Of a stretch of 64,000 nucleotides of DNA, positions 36,463 to 45,829 are shown one piece after another (positions within the stretch are counted from its first letter, which is position 1; the number at the start of each line of letters is the position of its first letter). Where the stretch lies: contig CAVRCG010000004.1 of assembly GCA_963719525.1 (NCBI GenBank), positions 62,001 to 126,000 on the forward strand. Reading direction: 5' to 3'. Under the pieces are notes generated by a model. That model saw only the letters and a list, made by a program, of their open reading frames with translations, was not told the origin of the DNA and ran no database searches. The translations under genes were made by a program, and so were the position numbers. The stretch is from Bernardetia sp963719525 (lineage in GTDB: Bacteria > Bacteroidota > Bacteroidia > Cytophagales > Bernardetiaceae).

Positions 36463-37227
36463 TTACTTCAAATACAAGATTACCTCATCTCCTTTTCTAA
36501 GACGAAGCTGTTTTTGAGCATTTTTTTCTGGAATAAATATTTCTACTCTACCAAAAGAACCATTGATAAGATTAGGCATTCTCTCATTTCCTTCCAAAAA
36601 ATAATTACAAAATTTAGCATCTTGTTCTAATACTCGTCCAGATTTTACTCCTTTTCTTGCTCTAAGATTGGTAAGTGCATTTCCATATTTATCAAAAGAC
36701 AGAATTTCTCCTTTTACTATTTTTTCTTCTTCATTATAAGTACTAAATGGATAATTGAGATACCAATCGTACTGAATTTCTTCGCCCATATTTTCCATCG
36801 AAATTCCGTTTGCAAGGTGTGCAGCTACTGGTGCAAAAATATCTCTTCCGTGAAAACTATTGGTATCACTTTCAAGCATATAGGTTTTATTTGTGATTTC
36901 AATACATTGTTCTACATCTTCAATTGCTGTAATCAAATCCAAAATTCCATTATGAGGAGCGACAAAATAATAACCTCCACTTTTTACAATAATTGGCTGC
37001 CTATCACTTCCAACACCTGGGTCAATGACACACAAAAAAATTGTTCCCTTTGGAAAATAACTATAATGTGCTTCCAACAGCAATGCACCACGCAAAATAT
37101 CATAATCTGGTACAGAATGTGCCAAATCTATCAAATTTGTGTGAGGAGAAAGCGATTTGATAACTCCCTTCATTACTCCTACAAAGCCGTCTTGATAACC
37201 AAAATCAGTAAGTAAAACAATATTCAT
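36463..37227 (-). CDS. SAM hydroxide adenosyltransferase (DUF62, SAM hydrolase family)
   Basis: Start placed at ATG 37227 (MNIVLLTDFGYQDGFVGVMK) because the domain begins there; an ATG seven codons upstream adds only MPAKGLN. About 254 residues with the family blocks SVPDYDILRGALLL, FPKGTIFLCVIDPGVGS, FVAPHNGILDLI and NSFHGRDIFAPVAAHLANG. These enzymes split SAM to adenosine and methionine using water; they are related to fluorinases and chlorinases, which carry extra halide-binding loops. Nothing here argues for halogenation. Monocistronic. Confidence 0.93.
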   Translation of the reverse strand: MNIVLLTDFGYQDGFVGVMKGVIKSLSPHTNLIDLAHSVPDYDILRGALLLEAHYSYFPKGTIFLCVIDPGVGSDRQPIIVKSGGYYFVAPHNGILDLITAIEDVEQCIEITNKTYMLESDTNSFHGRDIFAPVAAHLANGISMENMGEEIQYDWYLNYPFSTYNEEEKIVKGEILSFDKYGNALTNLRARKGVKSGRVLEQDAKFCNYFLEGNERMPNLINGSFGRVEIFIPEKNAQKQLRLRKGDEVILYLK

Positions 37228-37248
37228 ATTTAATCCTTTTGCTGGCAT

Positions 37249-37585
37249 TTTTTTTTATTTTCTGTCTGCTAATCATTTCTTAAAACTAAGAAGCAATATA
37301 CAGAAAGATTATTATTTGTAAGGTTTGAAGATATTTGATTTTAATTTTTCTATAATAAAAAACGAATGGCTTTGATTATTTATTGATGAAATACCTTTAC
37401 GACTCAAAACTATTTTAGAAGTTATCAAATTTGATTATGCCTATTTTGTTTAGTATATTTCTACTTAATGGACTGTTTTTGATAATTGGATTAATCGTTT
37501 TAGTAATTTGTATGAACTGATTTAGAAGTGAAAAACTGTTTTTATTCCCTTATTTTTCCTATTAAATTCCCCTTTAATTAATAGA
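37249..37585. other. 337-bp stretch upstream of the histidine kinase
   Basis: A+T-rich divergent region. It contains one candidate micro-ORF (37437-37520, listed separately). No convincing promoter pair or repeat noted. Confidence 0.4.
37437..37520 (+). CDS. candidate 27-residue single-helix membrane peptide
   Basis: ATG 37437 to TGA 37518-37520. The peptide is almost entirely one hydrophobic helix (ILFSIFLLNGLFLIIGLIVL, ending VICMN). It lies 65 bp upstream of a membrane histidine kinase in the same direction. Small single-helix proteins are often modulators of membrane sensors, but this one is supported only by its composition, and chance ORFs of this size are common. Confidence 0.3.
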   Translation: MPILFSIFLLNGLFLIIGLIVLVICMN

Positions 37586-38869
37586 ATGGAAAATGCAATT
37601 CGTGTTTTTTTAGAAAACGAAAACAAGCAGCGTAGTAAGAATCTTACTTATTTGATATACTTTTTAGCGATATCGACGAGTTTGAGTTTTATTCCTGATA
37701 TATATTTCGAACTTTGGGAGAATTTATATTACTGGTTTATTATAGTGTTTTATTTAGGAAGTATTTTGGTTCTGAAAAGATATATAAACACCGATTGGGC
37801 AGCCCATTGGTTTCTTTTCGGTTTTGATGTAATGGTTTTCTATTTTTCAAGTGCCATAGGAAGAAATAGCAATCTACACTTTTTGTTTTTTGTTGTTATT
37901 CTTCTTATTCCTTCTGTTCTTAACGTTCGTTCGAAGCGTCATGTTATTTTTCATACTATTGTTCCCTTGTTTTTAGCTCTGGTGCTTGTTCTTGCTGATT
38001 TTGATATTTTTCCTCGCCTTCCACATGTTGATCCGTATTACGAGAATTTGTTTGGAAAAGTAAATATGTTGCTTTTATTTGTTATTCTTCCTGTTGTAGC
38101 ATGGGTATTAGTAAAATCCTATCAAGATATTTTTAATCAACTTATGCAATCTGAAAAAGTATTGATTGATAAGAATGAAGAATTATCAAAGACGAATAAA
38201 GAACTGGATAATTTTGTGTATAGTGTGAGCCACGATTTGCGTGCGCCAATTTCCTCTGTTTTAGGACTGATTAATATTTCTAAATTAGAAACCAATAGAG
38301 AACAATTATTACAGTATGAACTTTTGAAAGAGAAAAGCCTTTTGAAACTAGATTCTTTTATAAAAGATATTTTAGATTATTCTCGTAATTCTCGTACTGA
38401 AATAAAGCCTCAAAAAATAGACTGGCAGGATTATTTATTACAAATTACTCAGCAGTTTGAATATCTACCAGAAGCGAAAAACACAGAAATAGAAATAAAA
38501 ATTACTCAAAATAGCGAATTTCAAGGCGATTTGTATAGAATAGGAATCATTTTTAATAATCTGATTTCAAATTCGTTTCGTTATTGCGACAGACAAAAAC
38601 CTACTTGTTATATCAAAATAAAAGGAGATATTTACGAAAAGAAAGCCTGTATTACTGTTGAAGATAATGGAATTGGAATACGAGAAGAACATATAGACAA
38701 AATCTACGATATGTTTTATAGAGCAAACGAGAGCAGTAAAGGTTCTGGATTAGGTCTTTATATACTTAAAGAAACACTAGAAAAAATAGATGGAACAATA
38801 AAAATTGATTCTAACTATGGAGAAGGAACATCGTTTTATGTAGAAATACCTAATTTGATAGAGAAATAA
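37586..38869 (+). CDS. membrane sensor histidine kinase
   Basis: 427 residues: about six N-terminal membrane helices (20-178), a short coiled coil (185-208), HisKA with phosphoacceptor H216 in YSVSHDLRAPISSV, and a HATPase_c domain with the N box IIFNNLISNSFRY, G1 DNGIGI, F box FYRANES and G2 GSGLGLYI. No periplasmic sensor domain of size, so the signal is probably sensed within the membrane. No response regulator gene is next to it: an orphan. It converges on the TPR gene with a gap of four bases and no visible terminator between. Confidence 0.93.
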   Translation: MENAIRVFLENENKQRSKNLTYLIYFLAISTSLSFIPDIYFELWENLYYWFIIVFYLGSILVLKRYINTDWAAHWFLFGFDVMVFYFSSAIGRNSNLHFLFFVVILLIPSVLNVRSKRHVIFHTIVPLFLALVLVLADFDIFPRLPHVDPYYENLFGKVNMLLLFVILPVVAWVLVKSYQDIFNQLMQSEKVLIDKNEELSKTNKELDNFVYSVSHDLRAPISSVLGLINISKLETNREQLLQYELLKEKSLLKLDSFIKDILDYSRNSRTEIKPQKIDWQDYLLQITQQFEYLPEAKNTEIEIKITQNSEFQGDLYRIGIIFNNLISNSFRYCDRQKPTCYIKIKGDIYEKKACITVEDNGIGIREEHIDKIYDMFYRANESSKGSGLGLYILKETLEKIDGTIKIDSNYGEGTSFYVEIPNLIEK

Positions 38870-38873
38870 ATAA

Positions 38874-40658
38874 TTATCCTTTTATCAATTTATCTCCCAA
38901 AGAGCGAGCCTTCGAATTATTAAATTGTTTCAAAAACTGTCCTAATTCTGGAAAAGATACTTTTTTAGGTCTGAATTTTTTAGCCATTTTTAGATATTCT
39001 GTATCTTTAGTTTGAGAATAAAGTGCAATAGCACAAAATAAACGCACATCTTGACGTTCCAATCCCTTTACTAATTCATTTTTTACATTTTCATCTCTAT
39101 CCAAATCAGAAAGCGCAATACTTGCACGCATTTGACGAACTTGAAGTGCATAATAACTCCTGTTTTTCCATTTTGCAGACGTTTTGGGAAGCGTAATGTA
39201 AAGCTCTTTTATAAGTGCAGCTCTACTTCTTTCATTATCTAGTTTTGACAAATTTTTTGCAACGTCCATTGACTCTGGTAAATAATCATATTCCAACAAA
39301 CCAACTAAAACATCGTGCATATTAGGCGATTTTTTTCTAACCAGTTCAGTTGTAATATCCTTTGTCAGTTTTATTTCTTTTGTTTCTCCCAAAAGTTCTA
39401 CCAAAAGCCATTGCCCATAATGAGTTTTGGAAAGAATGGTAATAATTTTTTTTCGTTCTTTGAATAAAGAATAGTAATTATCAAAAGTACGTAAGAGTTC
39501 AGAATCAGAAGCATCGGCAGCCAGAACGGTAATCAATAGATTTTGATTATTATTTTTATCCATACTAGTATCATTAAGAAGAGCAATAGATAAAGAATCA
39601 ATGAGTTTAGACCAGTTTTTTCTTTTACTATAACTTTTTACTAACAATCTATCTAAAAGCAAAGCACTTTCTTTCGAGAACTCAAAACGTGCATATTTGG
39701 GAACAGAAGCATAAAAATCTGCTTTTTGGATAATTTCTAATGAAGGTGCTGCTTCTGTTTCTACTTTCTGGATTGTATCAGCACTTTCTGTTCTTTGTTT
39801 GTTTTCTTTTTCTTGATTTCGTTCTTTATTTCTCTCAAAACTCTCCTGTTTTGCTAGAATGCGAGCTAATTCTCTGTATGTATCAGGGTTTTGAGAATCA
39901 ATTTCTAAAGAGTAATTTAATTTTTCAATGACTAATTTTTCCAAAGAATCTTGTTCTTCTCTGCTGGAGGTTTTTATTTTTGCTTGATAAATAGCTGCTT
40001 TGGTAAGGTAATTACTATTTTCTGGGTAAAGTTCTGATAGTTGTCTGTGGTAAGCAAATGAATTATCAAATTCTCGGTTCATTTCATACAAATCGGCTAA
40101 TCGTTCTAAGACATATTCTTCATACGGATAAATTTTGTAGGCTGCTTTGTAGGCATCAATTCCGTTTTGCCAATACTTTAAGAAAGAAGTAGAAGTATTT
40201 TTTAAAAATGTTTTTTCATAAAGTGCTAATTCTTGTTTTAGTTTTTGCTCTAATTCTTCTCCTATTAATTTTACTTTATTATTTTCAGAATACGTTTTTG
40301 AATAAATAGAAGGTGCGTTTTGCTTTGCTTTATCAAAAAAGACATTTCCAATATTCATATGGAAAACATAATCTGACGGTTTGCCTTTCAAGCCTTCACT
40401 CCAAATATCAATGGCAGCTTTCCACTCTCCCAAATGGTAACTCATTTTTCCCAACACCGAACGAGAATCTGAATCATCTGGGTCATATTCCAAATTCTGA
40501 CGTAATAATGTTTTTGCTTCATTATGGTTTCCAGCATTAAAAAGTGAAATAGCTTCCTCTAAAGAATGAGGAATAGAAGCCGTCGTTTGAGCAGTTATTG
40601 GAAAACAAATTAAGAAACAAAAGTAAAATAAAGAGGTAAGAAGCGTATATTTTTTCAT
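38874..40658 (-). CDS. secreted TPR-repeat protein
   Basis: 594 residues with a signal peptide (about 1-23, ending ITAQ). N-terminal TPR repeats (about 28-110: EEAISLFNAGNHNEAKTLLR, GEWKAAIDIWSEGLKGKPSD) and another set near 165-250 (AYKAAYKIYPYEEYVLERLA). The C-terminal half is helical, perhaps HEAT-like (residues about 430-590). Likely a periplasmic scaffold; no partner can be inferred from neighbours. Confidence 0.8.
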   Translation of the reverse strand: MKKYTLLTSLFYFCFLICFPITAQTTASIPHSLEEAISLFNAGNHNEAKTLLRQNLEYDPDDSDSRSVLGKMSYHLGEWKAAIDIWSEGLKGKPSDYVFHMNIGNVFFDKAKQNAPSIYSKTYSENNKVKLIGEELEQKLKQELALYEKTFLKNTSTSFLKYWQNGIDAYKAAYKIYPYEEYVLERLADLYEMNREFDNSFAYHRQLSELYPENSNYLTKAAIYQAKIKTSSREEQDSLEKLVIEKLNYSLEIDSQNPDTYRELARILAKQESFERNKERNQEKENKQRTESADTIQKVETEAAPSLEIIQKADFYASVPKYARFEFSKESALLLDRLLVKSYSKRKNWSKLIDSLSIALLNDTSMDKNNNQNLLITVLAADASDSELLRTFDNYYSLFKERKKIITILSKTHYGQWLLVELLGETKEIKLTKDITTELVRKKSPNMHDVLVGLLEYDYLPESMDVAKNLSKLDNERSRAALIKELYITLPKTSAKWKNRSYYALQVRQMRASIALSDLDRDENVKNELVKGLERQDVRLFCAIALYSQTKDTEYLKMAKKFRPKKVSFPELGQFLKQFNNSKARSLGDKLIKG

Positions 40659-40934
40659 TATCGTTTAGGTATCTAAATTAAAGTATGTCGTATCAAGACA
40701 ATTACAAGATAGAAAAATTAAAAGAAAATTATAAAATTTAGCGTTTTTAATCCGTATTTTCTATCTGTTTGGCTTTGTTTTAATCTAAACGAAAATAAAT
40801 TGATTGTAGTTGCAAGGAGTGTTTTTTGCGATTGCTAAGGCTTGATTACAAACCATTAGCAACGCTTATCATACCGAAATCTTGTTTTTTTTTAATAATT
40901 GTTCAATAATTCAAATATTGATAACAAAAATAAT

Positions 40935-41843
40935 TCAGTACAAATCATCAAGTCGCATATACAAATATTTGCTGACAGCAATGTAAGCACTAATGGTATT
41001 TATACTAATTCCTAAAATCAAAATTATCAAACCTAACAAAGCAACAGAACCCATATAATCAAAAGCATTGAGTTCTGGAATCCAAATTGCAAAACCTTTA
41101 GCCAAAATCAAGACCAAAAAGTAAGCGATTATACTTCCAATAATTCCGTGAATAAAAGCACGACGAAGAAATGGTTTTTTGATAAAAAATGGAGTTGCTC
41201 CTACTAATTGCATACTTCGAATCAAAAAACGCTGCGAAAAAAGAGCAAGCCGAACACCACTATCAATCAAAATAATAGCAGCCACAAAAAACACACACGC
41301 AAAAGCAAAGAAGATATAACTAATCGTTTGAAGATTTTTGGTAATTTCTTCAATATATTTATCCTTAAAATCCACTTCATAAACGCCTTCTATACTTTCA
41401 ATTTGTTCTTTTAAAAGTAACATTTTATCTTTCTGATAATAGGATTCTTCTACGTTGATATAATAGGCATCTGGCAAACGATTTTCTCCTACCAAAAACT
41501 CCTCAAATTCTACTCCTGCTTCTTGTCGCATCATTTCGGAAGCCTCTTCACTTGCCATAAAACGAATACGAGGTTTCCCATTTTCATTTTTTAAGACAAA
41601 ATCCAATTGAGTAAGTTTTTTCTGAATACTCAAACGCTGATTTTCATTTACATCTCTACGCAAATACACTTCTACTTCTACGTTTTGCTTTGTTCTGATA
41701 GAAAATTGATAGGTGTAAATCAAAATCAAACCCAAAAGTCCAGTAATAAAAAGTGCCAACGTAATATTAACCAACACTCCCATATAAGGATAAGAGCCAA
41801 TACGTTTTTTGGAAAAAGGACGGTTGATAGAAGGAAATTGCAA
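40935..41843 (-). CDS. ftsX: cell division permease-like protein FtsX
   Basis: 302 residues with the FtsX topology: one N-terminal helix (about 21-46), a periplasmic domain (about 47-170; VEVEVYLRRDVNENQRLSIQ), then three helices in the FtsX permease domain (PFLRRAFIHGIIGSIIAYFL, VALLGLIILILGISINTISAY). With FtsE it controls peptidoglycan hydrolases at the septum. ftsE is not adjacent. The length and order fit FtsX rather than a MacB or LolC permease. Confidence 0.92.
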   Translation of the reverse strand: MQFPSINRPFSKKRIGSYPYMGVLVNITLALFITGLLGLILIYTYQFSIRTKQNVEVEVYLRRDVNENQRLSIQKKLTQLDFVLKNENGKPRIRFMASEEASEMMRQEAGVEFEEFLVGENRLPDAYYINVEESYYQKDKMLLLKEQIESIEGVYEVDFKDKYIEEITKNLQTISYIFFAFACVFFVAAIILIDSGVRLALFSQRFLIRSMQLVGATPFFIKKPFLRRAFIHGIIGSIIAYFLVLILAKGFAIWIPELNAFDYMGSVALLGLIILILGISINTISAYIAVSKYLYMRLDDLY

Positions 41844-41884
41844 TTTTTTTAGCGATTAATAGTAGAAATTTGCGTGAGTTACTT

Positions 41885-42514
41885 TTAAACAGACCTGTGG
41901 TCATCTTCTGGAGATCTACACAAATGATAAGTTAATTTTATTATAAAAAGGAAAAACCCATAATAATCAAGGGTAGCTATTCTTTGATCTATTATTTTAT
42001 CATATAATTTTATAAGTTCGTCAGTAGGAAACCAAAACAATTTATCCAAAAAAGCAATATACTCTGTACTTTGTTGATTAGGTAAATAAAATAAATTACT
42101 ATATTCTTGTCTTTTTATAGCTGAAATGATTTCTTTTGGATTTTTATTGTTCTTAACTAAATCTTTCTCATATTCTGCCAATTCAACAATAGGAGCAAAA
42201 AGAATTTCTTTAGGAATTATCCTATCTTTACTGCTACTATCAACATCGCAAGTATTAGATACCAATATTACTTTACTATAAACTTTATCATAAGAAGCCG
42301 TTTTAATGTTCCAGTTAGGTATTCTAATTGAAGATAACAAATCACCTTGTCTCAAACCATTTGGAAAAGAAGAAAGATAAAAGTGAGTATAATTTTTATG
42401 AGCATTCTCACCTTTACCAACCTTCTTAAACTGTTTTAGTGCTGCATTCAACCTACCTTTTTCTTCTTCGGTTAAGTATTTTTGATTGAAATAATTTTCT
42501 ATTGTTTTATCCAA
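41885..42514 (-). CDS. third gene of TIGR04255 cassette, unknown
   Basis: 209 residues, soluble apart from a hydrophobic stretch near the end (YYGFFLFIIKLTYHL). It contains LRQGDLLSSIRIP and, after it, VILVSNTCDVDSSSKDRI, with APIVELAEYEKD; a QGD segment followed by a strand ending in (S/T)xTCD is a pattern I recall from proteins near TIGR04255 genes, but I know no function. Strand- and spacing-linked with the two genes upstream (32-bp gap). It ends 41 bp before ftsX, without an obvious terminator. Confidence 0.6.
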   Translation of the reverse strand: MDKTIENYFNQKYLTEEEKGRLNAALKQFKKVGKGENAHKNYTHFYLSSFPNGLRQGDLLSSIRIPNWNIKTASYDKVYSKVILVSNTCDVDSSSKDRIIPKEILFAPIVELAEYEKDLVKNNKNPKEIISAIKRQEYSNLFYLPNQQSTEYIAFLDKLFWFPTDELIKLYDKIIDQRIATLDYYGFFLFIIKLTYHLCRSPEDDHRSV

Positions 42515-42546
42515 AGTTATAACCAGTTAGTTGTACTTGTTTGTTT

Positions 42547-42900
42547 TTAAAGCATTCCATCAATAGTTGAATCATCTGAAAACTGTCTTTTTAACGTTTC
42601 TTCAAGTATGTCATACTCTTCTCCAACCATAGACTTACTTCCTTCAAAAATAGTATTAGCCATGTCTAACAAACCAGTTTGGTTTTCTAATTTATTAGAG
42701 AAAGATATTTCTGTTACAATTTTGTTAAGAGTAGGTTCATAAAAATACTCTCTTCTTTCAATCTTACTAAAATAGAAAACTTTTTGGTCTATTTCATGAT
42801 AATTCTTTTCAGCTAAATTATCTTGCGTAATGCTATATACATACTCATTAGTAGGAGTGCTGTTGAGATGTGCAGTATTAATTGTTGAAATAGTGGGCAT
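42547..42900 (-). CDS. second gene of TIGR04255 cassette, unknown
   Basis: 117 residues, soluble, no recognised domain. Low-complexity start (MPTISTINTAHLNSTPTNEY) followed by KVFYFSKIERREYFYEPTLN and a helical end. It lies eight bases after the TIGR04255-type gene and 32 before the third gene, so the three form an operon. The C-terminus (FEGSKSMVGEEYDILEETLK) is acidic. It may be a partner or immunity protein, but that is a guess. Confidence 0.55.
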   Translation of the reverse strand: MPTISTINTAHLNSTPTNEYVYSITQDNLAEKNYHEIDQKVFYFSKIERREYFYEPTLNKIVTEISFSNKLENQTGLLDMANTIFEGSKSMVGEEYDILEETLKRQFSDDSTIDGML

Positions 42901-42908
42901 AAAATAGT

Positions 42909-43670
42909 TTATTTGATAATACTTTTATATTCATCTTTAGCAATAGCACTAAATGTTTCAGTAGCATAACCATGAACTTGTTCTACTGCTTCTTTCCATT
43001 CAAGATTTTTTTCTGTTTGTAAAGTAGTAGTACATTTTATTTCTAACATTACCTTTTTATACTCCTCATTATCTTCGTTTGAATCTTGATAAGAAATTGT
43101 TAAGTCAAGATACGTATTTTTATCCAAAACAAAATTACTTTGCATGTAGTGATTATAACTTTTCCAGCTATCAAGTAGGGAAGGAACTTGAGGAGCAAAA
43201 GATAAGTAAGTCGACAGTTTGTCTTCAGATTTTATTTCAAAATCGTTTATATAACGAATTTGTACTGATTTTAATTCTTTTCCAAGTCCTAGAGATTGAT
43301 AGGCTTCTAAATATTTTTCTATTTTAGGCTTAAAGCTCTCCCATTTGTCATAACTATTATGCAAAGAATGAATAGAGAGATACCCTTTCTCCATTAGTAT
43401 TGCTTCATTTTCAGACTCATTTTTATATACCATAATAGGCATACCTCGTTCGTGATGGCTATCAGATGAATCTTGTTGCATGTTTAGATTTACGCTAACT
43501 TTAACTTGAACTCTTTCTTCTGCATACTTAAATCCTAGCTGTTCTATTTTATTAAAAAACTCAGAAAACTTCCCAATATTCCAATCCTTCTCCCGTTCAG
43601 TATTGAAGCGAAAGGCACATAATACCTCACTTAATTTGTGATTTTTGAATTTTTGTTTTTTGGCAGTCAT
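42909..43670 (-). CDS. TIGR04255-family protein
   Basis: 253 residues. The layout fits the sporadically distributed TIGR04255 family: N-terminal LSEVLCAFRF (usually L..PPV.E), an inner IMVYKNESENEAILMEKGYL strand pair, SYDKWESFKPKIEKYLEAYQ and VQIRYINDFEI, then a beta-rich second half with LEIKCTTTLQTEKN. No catalytic residues are known for this family. It is first in a three-gene operon of accessory character between ftsX and guaB. The family's patchy distribution and gene company suggest a defence or stress role, but none has been shown that I know of. Confidence 0.7.
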   Translation of the reverse strand: MTAKKQKFKNHKLSEVLCAFRFNTEREKDWNIGKFSEFFNKIEQLGFKYAEERVQVKVSVNLNMQQDSSDSHHERGMPIMVYKNESENEAILMEKGYLSIHSLHNSYDKWESFKPKIEKYLEAYQSLGLGKELKSVQIRYINDFEIKSEDKLSTYLSFAPQVPSLLDSWKSYNHYMQSNFVLDKNTYLDLTISYQDSNEDNEEYKKVMLEIKCTTTLQTEKNLEWKEAVEQVHGYATETFSAIAKDEYKSIIK

Positions 43671-43889
43671 TATTAGCTTATTTATATAAATAATTGTAAA
43701 GCTACAAAATTTAATCTTATTGAATCAACTATTATCTTTTATGAAGGTTCAATTTAAGTAGGTTTTTATTTTTGATTGAAAAGAAAACCACTAATAATAA
43801 CGGTTTGAAATAAACACAGATTTTTTTGAATAAATCAATAAGGAAAAAATAATATTTCCCTCAAATAGGTATAAATCCAAATAATTTCC

Positions 43890-43897
43890 TAATTTTG
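43890..43897 (+). promoter_or_regulatory. -7 element upstream of guaB
   Basis: TAATTTTG matches the Bacteroidota TAnnTTTG -7 consensus. A transcript starting a few bases later would exclude the ATG at 43899 and favour ATG 43929 as the guaB start. No good TTTG is visible at the -33 position, so the call is tentative. Confidence 0.35.
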
Positions 43898-43928
43898 TAT
43901 GGCAAATAGTAAAACCACATTATTTGCC

Positions 43929-45482
43929 ATGTCTGAAACACAAAAACCTCAAAACGGTGCTGCTACTACTAGCCACCACAACCTACAAAGCCAGAATAAT
44001 TCTAATCTTTCTGATGCCTTTGCTTCCAAATTTTTGATGGAAGCACTTACCTACGACGACGTTCTGCTCGTACCTGCGTATTCGGAAACGTTGCCCAGAA
44101 ATTCCCAAACCAAAACGAAACTTACCAAAACGATTACATTGAATGTTCCGATTGTTTCGGCTGCCATGGATACTGTTAGTGAGGCTGAAATGGCGATTGC
44201 GATTGCACAGGAAGGAGGAATGGCTTTTATTCATAAAAATATGAGTATCACTCGCCAAGCCGAACAAGTAAGAAAAGTAAAGCGTTCGGAAAGTGGAATG
44301 ATAACCGATCCTGTAACTGTTTTTCCGAATCAAACTCTTTTTGATGCTAATAAAATTATGAAAGAGTTCAAAATTGGTGGCATTCCTGTTATTGATGAAG
44401 ATAAAAAGTTAGTTGGAATCTTGACCAATAGAGATTTGCGTTTTCAGAAAGATATGTCTGTTTTGGTTTCTGAAATAATGACTTCCAAAAACTTAATTAC
44501 TGCTAAAGAAGGTGTTGATTTGCAGCAAGCAGAAGAAATTTTAGATGCCAACAAAATCGAAAAATTACTTATCATTGATGACAATTACAATCTTGTAGGA
44601 CTAATTACTTACAAAGATATTCTCAAAAATAGTGACAGACCTAACGCTTGCAAAGATGAAAAAGGACGTTTGCGTGTAGGTGCTGCCGTTGGAGTTACTG
44701 GCGATACATTGGAAAGAGTAGCTGCTCTCGTAAAATCTGATGTAGATGCTATTACGATTGATACGGCTCACGGACATTCAAAAGGAGTAATTGAAATGCT
44801 CAAAAGAGTAAAAGAATCTTATCCAAAACTTCAAGTGATTGTAGGAAATGTAGCCACAGGTGCAGGTGCAAAAGCTCTTGCCGATGCAGGTGCCGATGCC
44901 GTAAAAGTAGGAGTAGGACCTGGAAGTATTTGTACAACCAGAATTATTGCAGGCGTGGGAATGCCACAATTATCTGCCGTTTTTGAAGCTGCCGAAGCTG
45001 TAAAAGGAACAGGCGTTCCGATTATTGCAGACGGTGGAGTTCGTTTTTCAGGCGATTTAGTAAAAGCCATTGCAGCAGGCGCATCAAGTATTATGATAGG
45101 TTCGCTTTTAGCAGGAACAGACGAAGCACCCGGGGAAATGATAATTTATGAAGGTAGAAAATTCAAGTATTATCGTGGAATGGGTTCGATAGAAGCAATG
45201 GAAGATGGCTCAAAAGACCGTTATTTTCAAGATACCGAAGACGATATTAAGAAACTTGTTCCAGAAGGAATTACAGGGCGAGTTGCATATAAAGGAAAAG
45301 CTGCCGAAGTAATTTATCAACTCGTTGGAGGGCTGAAAGCAGGAATGGGATATTGTGGTGCAGCTTCGATTGAAGATTTGCAAAAAGCGCAATTTGTCAA
45401 GATTACCAATGCAGGAATGAAAGAAAGTCACCCACACGATGTGATGATAACTCGTGAAGCTCCAAATTATAGTAGGAATTGA
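43929..45482 (+). CDS. guaB: inosine-5'-monophosphate dehydrogenase
   Basis: Rate-limiting NAD-dependent step from IMP to XMP in GMP synthesis. TIM barrel with LTYDDVLLVPAYSE at the start, twin CBS domains (VTVFPNQTLFDANKIMKEFK; ILTNRDLRF; ILDANKIEKLLII), the catalytic-loop cysteine in GPGSICTTRII, and the flap segment YRGMGSIEAME. Start placed at ATG 43929 (MSETQKPQNG) because a candidate -7 box overlaps the ATG 30 bases upstream (43899), which would add ten residues. The N-terminus before LTYDD is longer than usual and Asn/Gln/Ser-rich. Confidence 0.96.
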   Translation: MSETQKPQNGAATTSHHNLQSQNNSNLSDAFASKFLMEALTYDDVLLVPAYSETLPRNSQTKTKLTKTITLNVPIVSAAMDTVSEAEMAIAIAQEGGMAFIHKNMSITRQAEQVRKVKRSESGMITDPVTVFPNQTLFDANKIMKEFKIGGIPVIDEDKKLVGILTNRDLRFQKDMSVLVSEIMTSKNLITAKEGVDLQQAEEILDANKIEKLLIIDDNYNLVGLITYKDILKNSDRPNACKDEKGRLRVGAAVGVTGDTLERVAALVKSDVDAITIDTAHGHSKGVIEMLKRVKESYPKLQVIVGNVATGAGAKALADAGADAVKVGVGPGSICTTRIIAGVGMPQLSAVFEAAEAVKGTGVPIIADGGVRFSGDLVKAIAAGASSIMIGSLLAGTDEAPGEMIIYEGRKFKYYRGMGSIEAMEDGSKDRYFQDTEDDIKKLVPEGITGRVAYKGKAAEVIYQLVGGLKAGMGYCGAASIEDLQKAQFVKITNAGMKESHPHDVMITREAPNYSRN

Positions 45483-45505
45483 GATTTGTGTAAATAAGCA
45501 AAATT

Positions 45506-45754
45506 ATGACAGAACTAGAAATAGCTATTTTAAAAATAATGTATAAAAATTCTTCTCTCTCTTATCAAGGTCTTGATCATAAAGTAATCCTTTCTATAGG
45601 TTTGCATGATTCTAATGGCGATTCTACAGTAGGAAAGAATTTGAGTTTAGCTGTAAGAAAATTAGTTAGTGAGAATATGTTATTTTTATCTGGACAAAAT
45701 GAGCAATCAATCAGTATTACAGAGCAAGGGAATGTTATTGCTAACACTATTTAG
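45506..45754 (+). CDS. small winged-helix-like protein, unknown
   Basis: 82 residues, soluble. Pattern of helix, helix and wing: TELEIAILKIMYKNSSLSYQ, LSLAVRKLVSENMLFLSG, then SISITEQGNVIAN, as in the small winged-helix repressor fold where a TEQG turn follows the recognition helix. It lies 23 bp after guaB in the same direction and may be read through from it. DNA binding is an inference from fold pattern only. Confidence 0.55.
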   Translation: MTELEIAILKIMYKNSSLSYQGLDHKVILSIGLHDSNGDSTVGKNLSLAVRKLVSENMLFLSGQNEQSISITEQGNVIANTI

Positions 45755-45757
45755 AAG

Positions 45758-45807
45758 CAGAAAAAACCATTACAATTCTAAAATTTAGTTTTGTAATGGT
45801 TTTTCTA
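45758..45807. terminator. bidirectional intrinsic terminator
   Basis: Stem AGAAAAAACCATTACAA / TTGTAATGGTTTTTCT with a loop of about 15 bases, between the converging winged-helix and fasciclin genes. Confidence 0.9.
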
Positions 45808-45829
45808 ATAAAGATTAAACAAATTTCAT

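Noticed and set aside
36463..37227. SAM-dependent fluorinase or chlorinase
   Set aside because: The protein fits the DUF62 hydrolase type, and I see no sign of the extra halide-binding loop or of a halometabolite gene cluster.
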